Below are positions 7,243 through 13,704 of a stretch of 44,659 bases of DNA, in pieces. The stretch's first letter is position 1, and the number at the start of each line of letters is the position of its first letter. This stretch comes from a virus. Made by a program: the position numbers and the translations under genes. The notes under the pieces are model-generated. The model was not told the DNA's origin. It made no database searches and worked only from the letters and a program-made list of their open reading frames with translations. The stretch lies in IMG/VR virus record IMGVR_UViG_3300028800_000155, positions 1-44,659 of that record. The stretch is one strand, 5' to 3'.

Positions 7243-7534
7243 AATATGCGGGTGTACAGACAAGCAGGCATGCGCCAGCGGCGGATGCTTTTGGGTAGCG
7301 CCGAACCTGTGCAGCCGATGCGTGAGCAAGCAATATGACGGCGGTAAAGGATATGATTTTGTTGGCTCGCTATACGGCGTGCCGGCCGTGATACCGAGCG
7401 AGGTGCGCGAACGTATACGGCACATGTTTAGCACGCTGAGCCACGGCGACTATAGCAAGGTGCGCGTGGTGATCGAACAGATACGGATAGAGCCAATTAA
7501 AAAGGCCGCGATAACCAAAAAGAAAAAAGCATGA
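7220..7534 (+). CDS. Small zinc-binding phage protein (104 aa)
   Basis: The N-terminal part is a cysteine cluster CKICGCTDKQACASGGCFW...LCSRC (about 7-34), the pattern C..CG.T...AC...C.W...LC..C seen in many phage miniproteins. It probably binds one or two zinc ions. The rest is a basic helical tail (RERIRHMFSTLSHGDYSKVRVV, ending in KKKKA). It overlaps the end of the upstream gene by 23 nt and the next by 4 nt. Members of this group are of unknown function, perhaps nucleic-acid binding. Confidence 0.8.
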   Translation: MAKVQRCKICGCTDKQACASGGCFWVAPNLCSRCVSKQYDGGKGYDFVGSLYGVPAVIPSEVRERIRHMFSTLSHGDYSKVRVVIEQIRIEPIKKAAITKKKKA

Positions 7535-7863
7535 AGCTACGCCTTCGATGGTTTAATAAAATATATGCACTGGCGCTCGGGTATTTCTGGCTGCCGTGCC
7601 CGATGTGCGGCAAAGAGTTCGGCGGCCATGAGTGGACCGATGGCTATGCCGGCATACCGAAGATCAGCGAGGGTGGCACGTGGCTGAGCGGAACGGGCAC
7701 CGGGGTGTGCCCGGAGTGCTCGCCGTACGTGAACGCGATACACCGGCTAGTGCAGCTGGGTGTGCTGCCGGATATAGAAGGCACGAGCGAGCGCGTGCCG
7801 TACCTAGGACTGGGAGAAGATCTGAGCATAAGTGGCGGAGAAAAAGTAACCATAAAGGCATGA
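7531..7863 (+). CDS. Zinc-binding protein with CPMCGKEFGGHEW motif (110 aa)
   Basis: Contains CPMCGKEFGGHEW (about 23-35) and, after a Gly-rich loop, CPECSP (about 60-65). Together these form a CxxC...CxxC zinc ribbon of a kind recurrent in phage early operons. The hydrophobic N-terminus (WFNKIYALALGYFWLP) is moderately nonpolar but too short and mixed to call a membrane helix. ATGA overlaps on both sides show translational coupling. Function unknown. Confidence 0.8.
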   Translation: MKLRLRWFNKIYALALGYFWLPCPMCGKEFGGHEWTDGYAGIPKISEGGTWLSGTGTGVCPECSPYVNAIHRLVQLGVLPDIEGTSERVPYLGLGEDLSISGGEKVTIKA

Positions 7864-8132
7864 GGACCCCTGCGAAAAATATACCGAGGTGTACGTGGTG
7901 CCCTTGCCACAACAGCAAACTGGGCAAAGCGTACGCGCATAATACCCCATGCTGCCGCTATATGAACGGATACGTGACGTGCCGGCACAAAGCGGATCCG
8001 GGGACGTGCTTGAAATGCCGGGTGACAAGCTGGGATATTTTCGAGGCCAAGCTGCTTGGGCTGCTGTGCGGCGTGGTGGTGGGGCTGCTAGTCGGCGCCC
8101 TGATATATTCATTTTTTAACCTATGTGGCTGA
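7860..8132 (+). CDS. Cysteine-rich protein with C-terminal membrane helix (90 aa)
   Basis: The frame is open further upstream, but the ATG at 7860 is taken because it overlaps the preceding stop (ATGA), as elsewhere in this operon. The soluble half is packed with cysteines and histidines (CTWCPCHNSKLGK...CCRYMNGYVTCRHKADPGTCLKC), suggesting a metal-binding domain. The C-terminus is one hydrophobic helix (LLGLLCGVVVGLLVGALIY) with only a few residues after it: a tail-anchored layout. It could place a zinc domain at the host membrane. No family recognised. Confidence 0.75.
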   Translation: MRTPAKNIPRCTWCPCHNSKLGKAYAHNTPCCRYMNGYVTCRHKADPGTCLKCRVTSWDIFEAKLLGLLCGVVVGLLVGALIYSFFNLCG

Positions 8133-8479
8133 TCTGGAGTAACGAACATAAAGCGTGGTGGGGGCCGCGCAAGAACGGATATACGCGCACGCGTGATGAC
8201 GCCGGCTACTACACCTTCGAAGAGGCGCTGCAGATAGTGCGCGAAGCGAACATGCACCGCAGCCCGGACCAAGAGCCGTACGAGGCGATGGTGTTCGATG
8301 GCAACGCGGAACAGGCGCGGGACCTGACGGCGGAGCTGTACGACCGGCTGAACAAAGCGCTGCAGATCATAGACCTGTATGACGGCGAGATACGGGAGGC
8401 GGGACTGGACAGGCAGGGCTTTTGCCAAGGCGTGCTTTTCAAGGACGGCATAAAAAAATTAAGAGAACCGCTGACATGA
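8123..8479 (+). CDS. Conserved phage hypothetical protein (118 aa)
   Basis: The N-terminal block MWLIWSNEHKAWWGPRKNGY followed by T...DAGYYTFEEALQIVREAN matches a small-domain pattern found in many phage and prophage genes of unknown function. Aromatic residues and Trp pairs suggest a compact beta domain. The second half is helical (AEQARDLTAELYDRLNKALQIIDLYDGEIREAG). It overlaps the previous gene by 10 nt and the next by 4 nt. Confidence 0.75.
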   Translation: MWLIWSNEHKAWWGPRKNGYTRTRDDAGYYTFEEALQIVREANMHRSPDQEPYEAMVFDGNAEQARDLTAELYDRLNKALQIIDLYDGEIREAGLDRQGFCQGVLFKDGIKKLREPLT

Positions 8480-8724
8480 TAAACTTCATCGTAATACGGC
8501 CGGGTGGCACATATACAATAATAAAGCCAAAGCACTATAGCTGGGTGTGGGTGATGAAAAAAGCGACGCTGGACGTGCGTGCGAACCTGACCGTGGACGG
8601 CACGCTATACAATCAAGGCACGATAATAACGAACGGCGCACGCATATTTGTAGGCCCGGAGAAAGTGGAACAGGAGCTGGACGATGTCGGCGGTATCCGC
8701 GCGAAGAAATTACTAATGCCATGA
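8476..8724 (+). CDS. Hypothetical beta-rich protein (82 aa)
   Basis: Start at 8476 chosen for the ATGA overlap with the upstream stop; the longer frame upstream would run through another gene. The protein alternates short strands and turns (INFIVIRPGGTYTIIKPKHYSWVWV, then ATLDVRANLTVDGTLYNQGTIITNGARIF), resembling a beta-solenoid fragment or small beta sandwich. No catalytic motif. It overlaps the next gene by 4 nt. Confidence 0.65.
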   Translation: MINFIVIRPGGTYTIIKPKHYSWVWVMKKATLDVRANLTVDGTLYNQGTIITNGARIFVGPEKVEQELDDVGGIRAKKLLMP

Positions 8725-9140
8725 CCGGAAAAATTAACGTAAATGAGAATGAGCGAAAGGTGCTCGAGCAGCTGGCGGAGGACGATGAGGTTTGCTTCTA
8801 TTTCAAGTCGCTCGCCGGCGACGGATTGGATATAAAGGCGGTGCGGCGTGCGTGCCGATCGCTAGCACGCAAGGGGTTGGCCGAGTTCCACCGTGGACTA
8901 TTTAACGAGGACGGGCAGGTGGCCGGCAGCGGATACGGGATAACGAGCGACGGGCTGCTATATATAAATCCGTGCGATATTTCCGGCTGCGGCGGCCGCG
9001 TGAGCTACGATTACAAAAAGGACGTCGCCGGAAAGTTTAATTGGGACGTGGGCTTCGATACAAAGACCAGCCGCCGAATCCGCGAGTGTGAGGACCACTA
9101 CCGGAAGAGCGCGACGGCGGAACAAAAACAGATCCTATGA
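8721..9140 (+). CDS. Winged-helix-like hypothetical protein (140 aa)
   Basis: The ATG at 8721 overlaps the upstream stop; the longer upstream frame is out of phase with real genes. The N-terminal half (NENERKVLEQLAEDDEVCF...IKAVRRACRSLARKGLAEF...GYGITSDG) has the helix, helix, recognition helix and wing pattern of winged-helix proteins, where 'L..KGL.E...G....G...G..IT..G' marks the wing. The second half has three cysteines (PCDISGCGG, RECEDH). It may be a DNA-binding regulator of the long operon; the assignment rests on pattern alone. Confidence 0.65.
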   Translation: MTGKINVNENERKVLEQLAEDDEVCFYFKSLAGDGLDIKAVRRACRSLARKGLAEFHRGLFNEDGQVAGSGYGITSDGLLYINPCDISGCGGRVSYDYKKDVAGKFNWDVGFDTKTSRRIRECEDHYRKSATAEQKQIL

Positions 9141-9550
9141 TACAAACACTAGAGAGAATAGAGACCGCGGAACAGGAGCAAGCGCGCATGGTAGCGGAGA
9201 CCTTAAACAGTTCGCACGTGAAGCGCTGCGACGCGCACAAGATCTACCACAACTCCGCGCTTCCCTGCCCGCTTTGCGCTCAAGGCAGCCGGGTAGAGGA
9301 GAAGCTCGCCCCGGAGCCGCGCGTGGTAAAGAAGGGGACGGGTAAGTGCCGGATTTGCGGCGGCGGAACGAGAGGCACGCCGGTCTGTACAAAGTACCAG
9401 TGCCAGCTAAAAGCATACCCGCCGCAATACCTGCGGTGCCCATGCGGGACGAAGATCATAAAAGGCGAAATAAAGCTCTGCGCGAAGTACGAGTGCTGGA
9501 AAAAAGCCGGCCGCGCGGACGAGTGGCGGCATAAATATGTAAAACGATAA
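9137..9550 (+). CDS. Multi-zinc-finger protein (137 aa)
   Basis: Carries several CxxC pairs in series: KRCDAHKIYHNSALPCPLC (about 30-47), KCRICGGGTRGTPVCTKYQC (70-89), LRCPCGTKIIKG and LCAKYEC (99-119). This implies at least two zinc ribbons joined by basic linkers. The N-terminal 25 residues are an acidic helix. Such proteins often bind nucleic acid or other proteins. Coupled on both sides (ATGA upstream, 1-nt TAATG overlap downstream). Function unknown. Confidence 0.75.
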   Translation: MIQTLERIETAEQEQARMVAETLNSSHVKRCDAHKIYHNSALPCPLCAQGSRVEEKLAPEPRVVKKGTGKCRICGGGTRGTPVCTKYQCQLKAYPPQYLRCPCGTKIIKGEIKLCAKYECWKKAGRADEWRHKYVKR

Positions 9551-9972
9551 TGAGAGATATCACGATCGGCGATATTAAAAGGCACGAGCGGTGGCAGTTT
9601 CGCCTCCGGCTAACGACGTACGCGAAAGATACAATCGACCGCGGCCTTTTTCTCGAGCTGAACGTGCTGCGGTTTACCGGAAAAGAGCAGCCGTACGAGA
9701 CGCGGCAATATAAAGGCATCAGCTTCTTTGCCGGCGTCCGGAACCCCGTGCACGTTTATTGGATAAATGGCCGCGTGACAGATCTACTAAACATGGAATA
9801 CGGCGCGATACCGAAGTGGTGGTACGCCCGGCCGTGGCGGTGGATACTCGGAATGAAAAACGACTACCGCGACCATTTCAAAGGACCGGCCCGCTGGGTA
9901 ATAAAGCTGCTGCGCGCGCGGTGGCCCCGGAAGGTTTGGACGCAGTGGAAAAACCCAATTTTATATTACTAA
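9550..9972 (+). CDS. Hypothetical Arg/Trp-rich protein (140 aa)
   Basis: Begins 1 nt before the upstream stop ends. A first half with regular strands (WQFRLRLTTYAKDTIDRGLFLELNVLRFTG) is followed by a region unusually rich in Trp and Arg (PKWWYARPWRWILGM, then WVIKLLRARWPRKVWTQWK). The basic aromatic C-terminus could contact membrane or nucleic acid. No recognisable family or motif. Confidence 0.65.
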   Translation: MRDITIGDIKRHERWQFRLRLTTYAKDTIDRGLFLELNVLRFTGKEQPYETRQYKGISFFAGVRNPVHVYWINGRVTDLLNMEYGAIPKWWYARPWRWILGMKNDYRDHFKGPARWVIKLLRARWPRKVWTQWKNPILYY

Positions 9973-10493
9973 TGATTAACGAGAATAAAAAAGGCTGGAG
10001 CTACCAAGACGGGAAAAAACTCGGAAGCATAGCGTGCCCGGAGCACGGAGTAACGCCGATTGTTGGTATTTTCGGACCGCTGAACCGTCTAGGCGTAGGG
10101 TGCGTAAAGTGCTACGGCCACCTGCCGCTCGTTCCGGTTAAAGTAGCCGCGGCGGCGTTCAAAAGAAGCGGAGAGACGAAAGAGATCATCGAGCAGCCGA
10201 TGAGGTATTGGTACAACCGCGGAAAAAAAGAAGCGCACGTGCCGGAGATAGTGATATGCGCGGCGATAGTTACCGCGAACGGGACGATCATACGAGGGCA
10301 CCGGCACAACGACGCGATCGCCGCGGCGCAAACCCGGCACCTTGGTATGGGGCCGCAGCAAGGGTTCATAACGTCGCGCAACCGATACGTTGATCGCAAG
10401 CAAGGGCTAAAGATACAGCTCGCAGCAGGGATAGCATCGGCCGATCCCGGAGGATACCGCGGCGGCGAACTATATAGCGAAGATCTATACTAA
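9972..10493 (+). CDS. Conserved phage protein with C-terminal RHHD/SEDLY-type domain (173 aa)
   Basis: Start at 9972 from the TAATG overlap. Residues about 15-50 hold a zinc-like CPEHG...VGCVKCYGH. From about 95 on, IVICAAIVTANGTIIRGHRHNDAI, QGFITSRNRYVDRKQG and the final GGELYSEDLY reproduce a small domain widespread in phages: capture of 'G.RH.D', 'QGF.TS..R.V.R..A' and a terminal 'LYSEDLY'. The domain's biochemical role is unknown to me. It is coupled to a 59-aa gene that follows. Confidence 0.75.
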   Translation: MINENKKGWSYQDGKKLGSIACPEHGVTPIVGIFGPLNRLGVGCVKCYGHLPLVPVKVAAAAFKRSGETKEIIEQPMRYWYNRGKKEAHVPEIVICAAIVTANGTIIRGHRHNDAIAAAQTRHLGMGPQQGFITSRNRYVDRKQGLKIQLAAGIASADPGGYRGGELYSEDLY

Positions 10494-10672
10494 TGGCACT
10501 AGCGCTCGAGGAGAAGTTTAGAATAGTGGAGACGGCGGCCTTCGATGAGTGGAAGCGCGCCGGGCCAAAAAAAAGAGAGGATATAACGAAGGCGATCGGA
10601 GAGTGGGAAGCGCGGGAGATCATAAAGCAGATAGAGGCGGAGGCCAATAAAAAATACACAAAGAAAAAATGA
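10493..10672 (+). CDS. Small charged protein (59 aa)
   Basis: A 59-codon gene between two accepted genes. Its ATG overlaps the upstream stop by 1 nt (TAATG) and its stop overlaps the next start by 4 nt (ATGA), so without it the operon would have an unexplained 175-nt gap. The product is a highly charged helical peptide (MALALEEKFRIVETAAFDEW, then EWEAREIIKQIEAEANKKY, ending in KKK). No family recognised. Confidence 0.75.
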   Translation: MALALEEKFRIVETAAFDEWKRAGPKKREDITKAIGEWEAREIIKQIEAEANKKYTKKK

Positions 10673-10917
10673 AACTAAAAGTGCTGGCTTACGAAAAGGA
10701 AGAATGTGCCCACCGCTGCATAGACGAAAAAGGTGACCGGCATCTGGTGGATTTTTATCTGAACAACGACGAGCCGCTGAATGAAATAGAGCCAGAGGAT
10801 TTGGTAGGGAAAATAGTGGAATGTAAAGAGCTGGGCATATATATCGAAGTGGCGGTTTTAGCGGAGGTTGTGGATGGCGGCATAACACTGGAGGACCTAA
10901 GGGAAGGAACGCTATAA
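10669..10917 (+). CDS. Hypothetical acidic protein (82 aa)
   Basis: Coupled by ATGA upstream and TAATG downstream. The sequence alternates strands and acidic loops (KVLAYEKEECAHRCIDEKGDRHLVDFYL, EIEPEDLVGKIVECKELGIYIEVAVLAEVV) and could be a small OB-like beta barrel. The pattern 'LVGKIVEC' recalls small barrel folds, but this is not enough for an assignment. Confidence 0.7.
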   Translation: MKLKVLAYEKEECAHRCIDEKGDRHLVDFYLNNDEPLNEIEPEDLVGKIVECKELGIYIEVAVLAEVVDGGITLEDLREGTL

Positions 10918-11183
10918 TGAACGAGACCACGCAACAAGTAAAGCGGCTGCCGGCAAAGGATAAGTTCGTGCTGCCCGACGGCCGCCCCGTTCGATACGAG
11001 GCAATAGAGTGCAGCGGCTGGATAGAGTTATTCTTTTCGTGGTACCCGGCGGACTGGATGAACCGAGAAGAGTCGCAGGTGTGGGAAGCGTACCTCCTCG
11101 AGCCGGAGATCGTCGGCACATACCAAGAAGCGATAACGGCCTATATAAAAAATCACGACGCCCACGCGCAAACCTTGCTATGA
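10917..11183 (+). CDS. Hypothetical protein (88 aa)
   Basis: Starts 1 nt inside the previous stop. A basic N-terminus (QVKRLPAKDKFVLPDGRPVRY) leads into an aromatic middle (SGWIELFFSWYPADWMNREE) and a helical end (QEAITAYIKNHDAHAQTLL). No motif recognised. Its stop overlaps the start of a nine-codon frame at 11180. Confidence 0.65.
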   Translation: MNETTQQVKRLPAKDKFVLPDGRPVRYEAIECSGWIELFFSWYPADWMNREESQVWEAYLLEPEIVGTYQEAITAYIKNHDAHAQTLL

Positions 11184-11209
11184 AAAATAACCGACTAACT
11201 AAAAAATGA
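11180..11209 (+). CDS. Nine-codon coupling frame (MKNNRLTKK)
   Basis: ATG overlaps the upstream stop (ATGA), and its TGA overlaps the ATG of the next gene at 11206 (ATGA again). The frame therefore bridges an otherwise uncoupled 22-nt gap. It may simply pass terminating ribosomes to the next gene; the basic nonapeptide need not have a function. Confidence 0.3.
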   Translation: MKNNRLTKK

Positions 11210-11529
11210 GACCCATGAAAGACGTCCCGCTAGAAGAGCGCCGGCAGATATTGCTTGAACTGCAAACAGAGAAGAGCAAGCCGGTGCGAGAGCGGCACGA
11301 TATAACGGCGAACGTACTGACGCATATACGCTTCTTCCACGGCAACAGCAGCGCGAAGGCGCGCGGATATTATTATAAAGATCTCTTGGCCGGCGTTGAG
11401 CACCCGCTCATGGCCCAGCTGCGCGTATTAAAGGCAGAAGGTAAGAATAGCCAGCAGGCGGCCGAGGTATCCGGAGTGCCATTAGAGAAAGTAAACGCGA
11501 TGTGGGGTAAGATAGAAATAAAGAAATGA
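11206..11529 (+). CDS. Hypothetical helical protein (107 aa)
   Basis: Starts at 11206, overlapping the nine-codon frame; a second ATG nine bases on (11215) is an alternative. The protein is basic and helical (PLEERRQILLELQTEKSKPV), with a middle NVLTHIRFFHGNSSAKARGYYYKDLL and an HTH-like end (KNSQQAAEVSGVPLEKVNAMWGKI). The latter resembles the helix-turn-helix of small phage regulators. A DNA-binding role is possible but unproven. It overlaps the Mom-like gene by 4 nt. Confidence 0.65.
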   Translation: MRPMKDVPLEERRQILLELQTEKSKPVRERHDITANVLTHIRFFHGNSSAKARGYYYKDLLAGVEHPLMAQLRVLKAEGKNSQQAAEVSGVPLEKVNAMWGKIEIKK

Positions 11530-12344
11530 ACGACGACCAAACAAAAACAGCGGACGGCTGGCCGGAGGTAGAGGTGCAGAAGCTCACCCCTGTCAAGCCC
11601 CACGACGGACCTGCCGCGCTGAAGGATGGCGAGAGCGCGAAGGACATAGTGGTAAAGCCGATCCAACCGCAAATAGCCAAAGAGATGGTGATACGCGGGC
11701 ACTATAGCCATAAGGTAGCACCGAGCAGCTGCCTGAACTTCGGCGTTTTTTGGAAAGGAAAGCTGGAGGGCGTGCTGCAGTACGGGCACCCGATAGATAA
11801 GAGAAAGTCGCTGACGCTGGTGCGCGATACGGAATGGAACGGCTTCCTAGAGCTAAACCGCATGTATATGTCACCGGTGCTGCCGAAGAACACCGAGAGC
11901 AGAGCGCTGGCGGTGACCCTGCGCATGATACGGAAGAACCTGCCGCACGTGAAATGGGTGGTGAGCTATGCGGATGGCACACAGGCCGGCAGTGGAACGA
12001 TATACCGTGCGAGTGGGTTCGTGCTGACCGGCGTGCGAAAGAACCAGACGATCCTATACGTGCCCAGCATGGATGAGTGCTTTGCCAAGCTGAGCTTCAC
12101 GCACAATAAGGCGTTCAAGGTGTACGAGCGGATAAAGCAGGAGACCGGAGTAGACGTGCGCGAGGTTATGGGCGGTGCCGCCAGTGTGGATAAGGTGATA
12201 AAGGCGCTCGGCGCGGTGATCCTGCAGGGCTACCAAGTGCGGTACCTGTATTTTTTGGATGCGGCGTACCGTGCTAAGATGAATGTACCGGAGCTGCCGT
12301 ATAACGAGCTGAAGAAGCTCGAATGGCCGCCGGGGATCCGGTAG
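11526..12344 (+). CDS. Mom-like GNAT-fold DNA modification protein
   Basis: 272 residues. From about 45 on it matches the Mom family of phage Mu-type DNA modification proteins, a divergent GNAT fold that adds a methylcarbamoyl-type group to adenine and protects phage DNA from host restriction. Visible marks are RGHYSHKVAPSSCLNFGVF (58-76), NGFLELNRMYM (105-115), ESRALAVTLRMI (124-135) and SYADGTQAGSGTIYRASGF (147-165). The last is the signature 'SYAD...G.GTIY.A.GF/W'. The ~100 C-terminal residues are an extra helical part of unknown role. Chemistry has been shown only for Mu-type members, so the modification made here is inferred. It is the last gene of the long operon. Confidence 0.7.
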   Translation: MNDDQTKTADGWPEVEVQKLTPVKPHDGPAALKDGESAKDIVVKPIQPQIAKEMVIRGHYSHKVAPSSCLNFGVFWKGKLEGVLQYGHPIDKRKSLTLVRDTEWNGFLELNRMYMSPVLPKNTESRALAVTLRMIRKNLPHVKWVVSYADGTQAGSGTIYRASGFVLTGVRKNQTILYVPSMDECFAKLSFTHNKAFKVYERIKQETGVDVREVMGGAASVDKVIKALGAVILQGYQVRYLYFLDAAYRAKMNVPELPYNELKKLEWPPGIR

Positions 12345-12374
12345 AAAGGTCGGCAAAGCAAAATAATAAATACC

Positions 12375-12572
12375 ATGGTAATAAAAGAATTCGCGTTTGA
12401 GCTCAACGACAAAGTAACTATCATCGCAAGCGGCGTGGTGGGAGTTGTAAGCGGCTTGAGCGTATCGAAGGGCATGAGCGTAAACCGCATCGGCGTGCAG
12501 TACGTGACCGAGACGAAGGCGTCGGAGTACGGCTGGTTTGACGAGGACGAGCTTGCAGCGGTGCAGGCATAA
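12375..12572 (+). CDS. Small beta-domain protein, paralogue of the C-terminus of the 3647 gene (65 aa)
   Basis: Non-coupled start in the ACCATG context, 30 nt after the Mom-like gene. The whole protein (ELNDKVTIIASGVVGVVSGL...NRIGVQYVTETKASEYGW, then FDEDELAAVQ) matches the C-terminal ~55 residues of the protein at 3647. It probably folds as a small SH3/KOW-like barrel. Like that gene it is followed at once by a structured RNA with GGGGGTG and CACCCCC ends. Function unknown. Confidence 0.7.
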   Translation: MVIKEFAFELNDKVTIIASGVVGVVSGLSVSKGMSVNRIGVQYVTETKASEYGWFDEDELAAVQA

Positions 12573-12580
12573 GCAGACTA

Positions 12581-12626
12581 CGGGGGTGCCCAAGGAAGTG
12601 GCGAAAGCTAATGTCGCTCACCCCCG
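12581..12626 (+). ncRNA. Hairpin RNA with CGGGGGTG/CACCCCCG stem
   Basis: An 8-bp perfect closing stem, CGGGGGTG (12581-12588) with CACCCCCG (12619-12626). An internal hairpin is built on AGTGGC-GAAA-GCT and GTCGCT. It begins 9 nt after the 65-aa gene and ends 5 nt before tRNA-Gly. There is no U-run, so it is not a classical terminator; it may mark a processing site or be the partner of the similar element at 4221. The remaining stretch 12707-12758 shows nothing I can name. Confidence 0.45.
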
Positions 12627-12631
12627 GACAT

Positions 12632-12706
12632 GCGGGTAAAGCATAGAGGTAATGCGCCGGCGTTCCACGCTGGAGAAGGCGGATCAATACCGACCTACCC
12701 GCTCCA
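12632..12706 (+). tRNA. trnG: tRNA-Gly (anticodon UCC)
   Basis: Acceptor stem GCGGGTA/TACCCGC (7 perfect pairs), discriminator T and an encoded CCA end. D-stem GCAT/ATGC with loop AGAGGTA; anticodon stem CCGGC/GCTGG (one G-U) with loop GTTCCAC, anticodon TCC at 12664-12666. The GCGGG start and U73 are typical of tRNA-Gly. The T-arm is irregular: GGCGG pairs with CCG-A-CC, leaving a bulged A (12693), and the loop is ATCAATA instead of TTCRANN. So it is either a functional but unusual tRNA or one that is decaying. Confidence 0.7.
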
Positions 12707-12758
12707 CGAAATAGCAAGCTGTCGCAAATAGCGGCGGCGAGGTTTTTGATTAGAGATA

Positions 12759-12845
12759 ATGGGTATAAACGGTAAAAGCGCGCGGCCGGCGACGTGCGAT
12801 GCTGCGCACAGCTACCCCCCGACACCGATTAGCGATAAGGTATAA
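12759..12845 (+). CDS. Possible small protein (28 aa)
   Basis: An ATG-initiated frame (MGINGKSARPATCDAAHSY...) runs from an A-rich start (AGATAATG) to a TAA lying within the -10 box of the terminase promoter. The composition is unremarkable and no partner gene or motif supports it. Listed because it fills the gap between tRNA-Gly and the terminase operon. Confidence 0.25.
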   Translation: MGINGKSARPATCDAAHSYPPTPISDKV

Positions 12846-12846
12846 T
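12841..12846 (+). promoter_or_regulatory. Leaderless promoter of the terminase operon
   Basis: Consensus TATAAT begins exactly 12 nt before the ATG at 12853, followed by AAAAAT. The predicted transcription start coincides with the A of the start codon. No -35 element is evident. Confidence 0.65.
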
Positions 12847-12852
12847 AAAAAT

Positions 12853-13704
12853 ATGGGAAACTATGGCGAGACCGTACGGCAATATCACGAGCAACGAGTG
12901 CGCGGCGTTTTGATACTGCAGCCCATGGCGACCATAGACATGATCCGTGAGGCGCTGATGAACAGCCAGACCGACCCGATAGATCTGAGCCGCAACTATT
13001 TGGCGAAGGTGAAGCGTAAAATAATGGGCGAGCGCATGCACCGCAGCAAGGGCTGGAACGAGACGCGCCGCATAGCGGAGATCGAAGACAAAAAGCAGCT
13101 GATAGACCAACGGCTGTGGAGCGAGGCGCAGAACATGAAGAACCCCGGCGTGGTGCGCGTGATGGCGCTGCAGCAGCTGCTGAAGAACGAGTTTGACCTA
13201 CTGGAGAGGCAGAAAGCCAGCGGCGCCTTTGCGGCCGCTGACGAGGCACTGATACCGAAACGGCCGGAGCTGAGCGAGCAGCAAATAGATCTGGTGCTAG
13301 GCGCGATGGAAGCGTGGCGCATAATACCGGAGATCGTGCCAAAGCTGCGCGTGATAGAAGCAGGACCTGAAGCGGTAACACATACCCCTAGCTCTCCCGC
13401 AACACCCAGCCCGGCGTTAAGTGTGCCGGCCGATACTGCAGAAAAAACGGTAAACACCGACGTACCGGATGCGCCGCGTACGGCGCCGGAAGATCCTATG
13501 CCGATGACCTACTGCGTGGTGTGCAAACAGGAATGGCGTAAATACCCGACCGAGAATGATAAACCATGGGCCTGCTATCACCGCACGCCGTGCACGGAAA
13601 GCATAGAGCTGCTGGACGGCGCGGAGTTTGCGCACGACGAGGCCGAGATACAGAAAATAAACGCCGCCCGTTTCATGGCGCAAAGAAATAATGGAGCTGC
13701 CTGA
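12853..13704 (+). CDS. Probable terminase small subunit
   Basis: The frame is open from 12799, but the ATG at 12853 is chosen because a perfect TATAAT sits 12 nt upstream; the upstream residues (LRTATPRHRLAIRY) would cover the promoter. 283 residues. The N-terminal ~60 (GETVRQYHEQRVRGVLILQPMATIDMIREALM) look like an HTH domain, followed by long helices (RRIAEIEDKKQLIDQRLWSEAQNM). Then come a Pro/Ala/Thr-rich linker (about 175-215) and a C-terminal CVVCKQEW...CYHRTPC zinc-like segment. Small terminases bind packaging sites and feed DNA to TerL. The assignment rests on its place directly upstream of, and overlapping, terL plus the HTH-helical layout. Confidence 0.65.
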   Translation: MGNYGETVRQYHEQRVRGVLILQPMATIDMIREALMNSQTDPIDLSRNYLAKVKRKIMGERMHRSKGWNETRRIAEIEDKKQLIDQRLWSEAQNMKNPGVVRVMALQQLLKNEFDLLERQKASGAFAAADEALIPKRPELSEQQIDLVLGAMEAWRIIPEIVPKLRVIEAGPEAVTHTPSSPATPSPALSVPADTAEKTVNTDVPDAPRTAPEDPMPMTYCVVCKQEWRKYPTENDKPWACYHRTPCTESIELLDGAEFAHDEAEIQKINAARFMAQRNNGAA

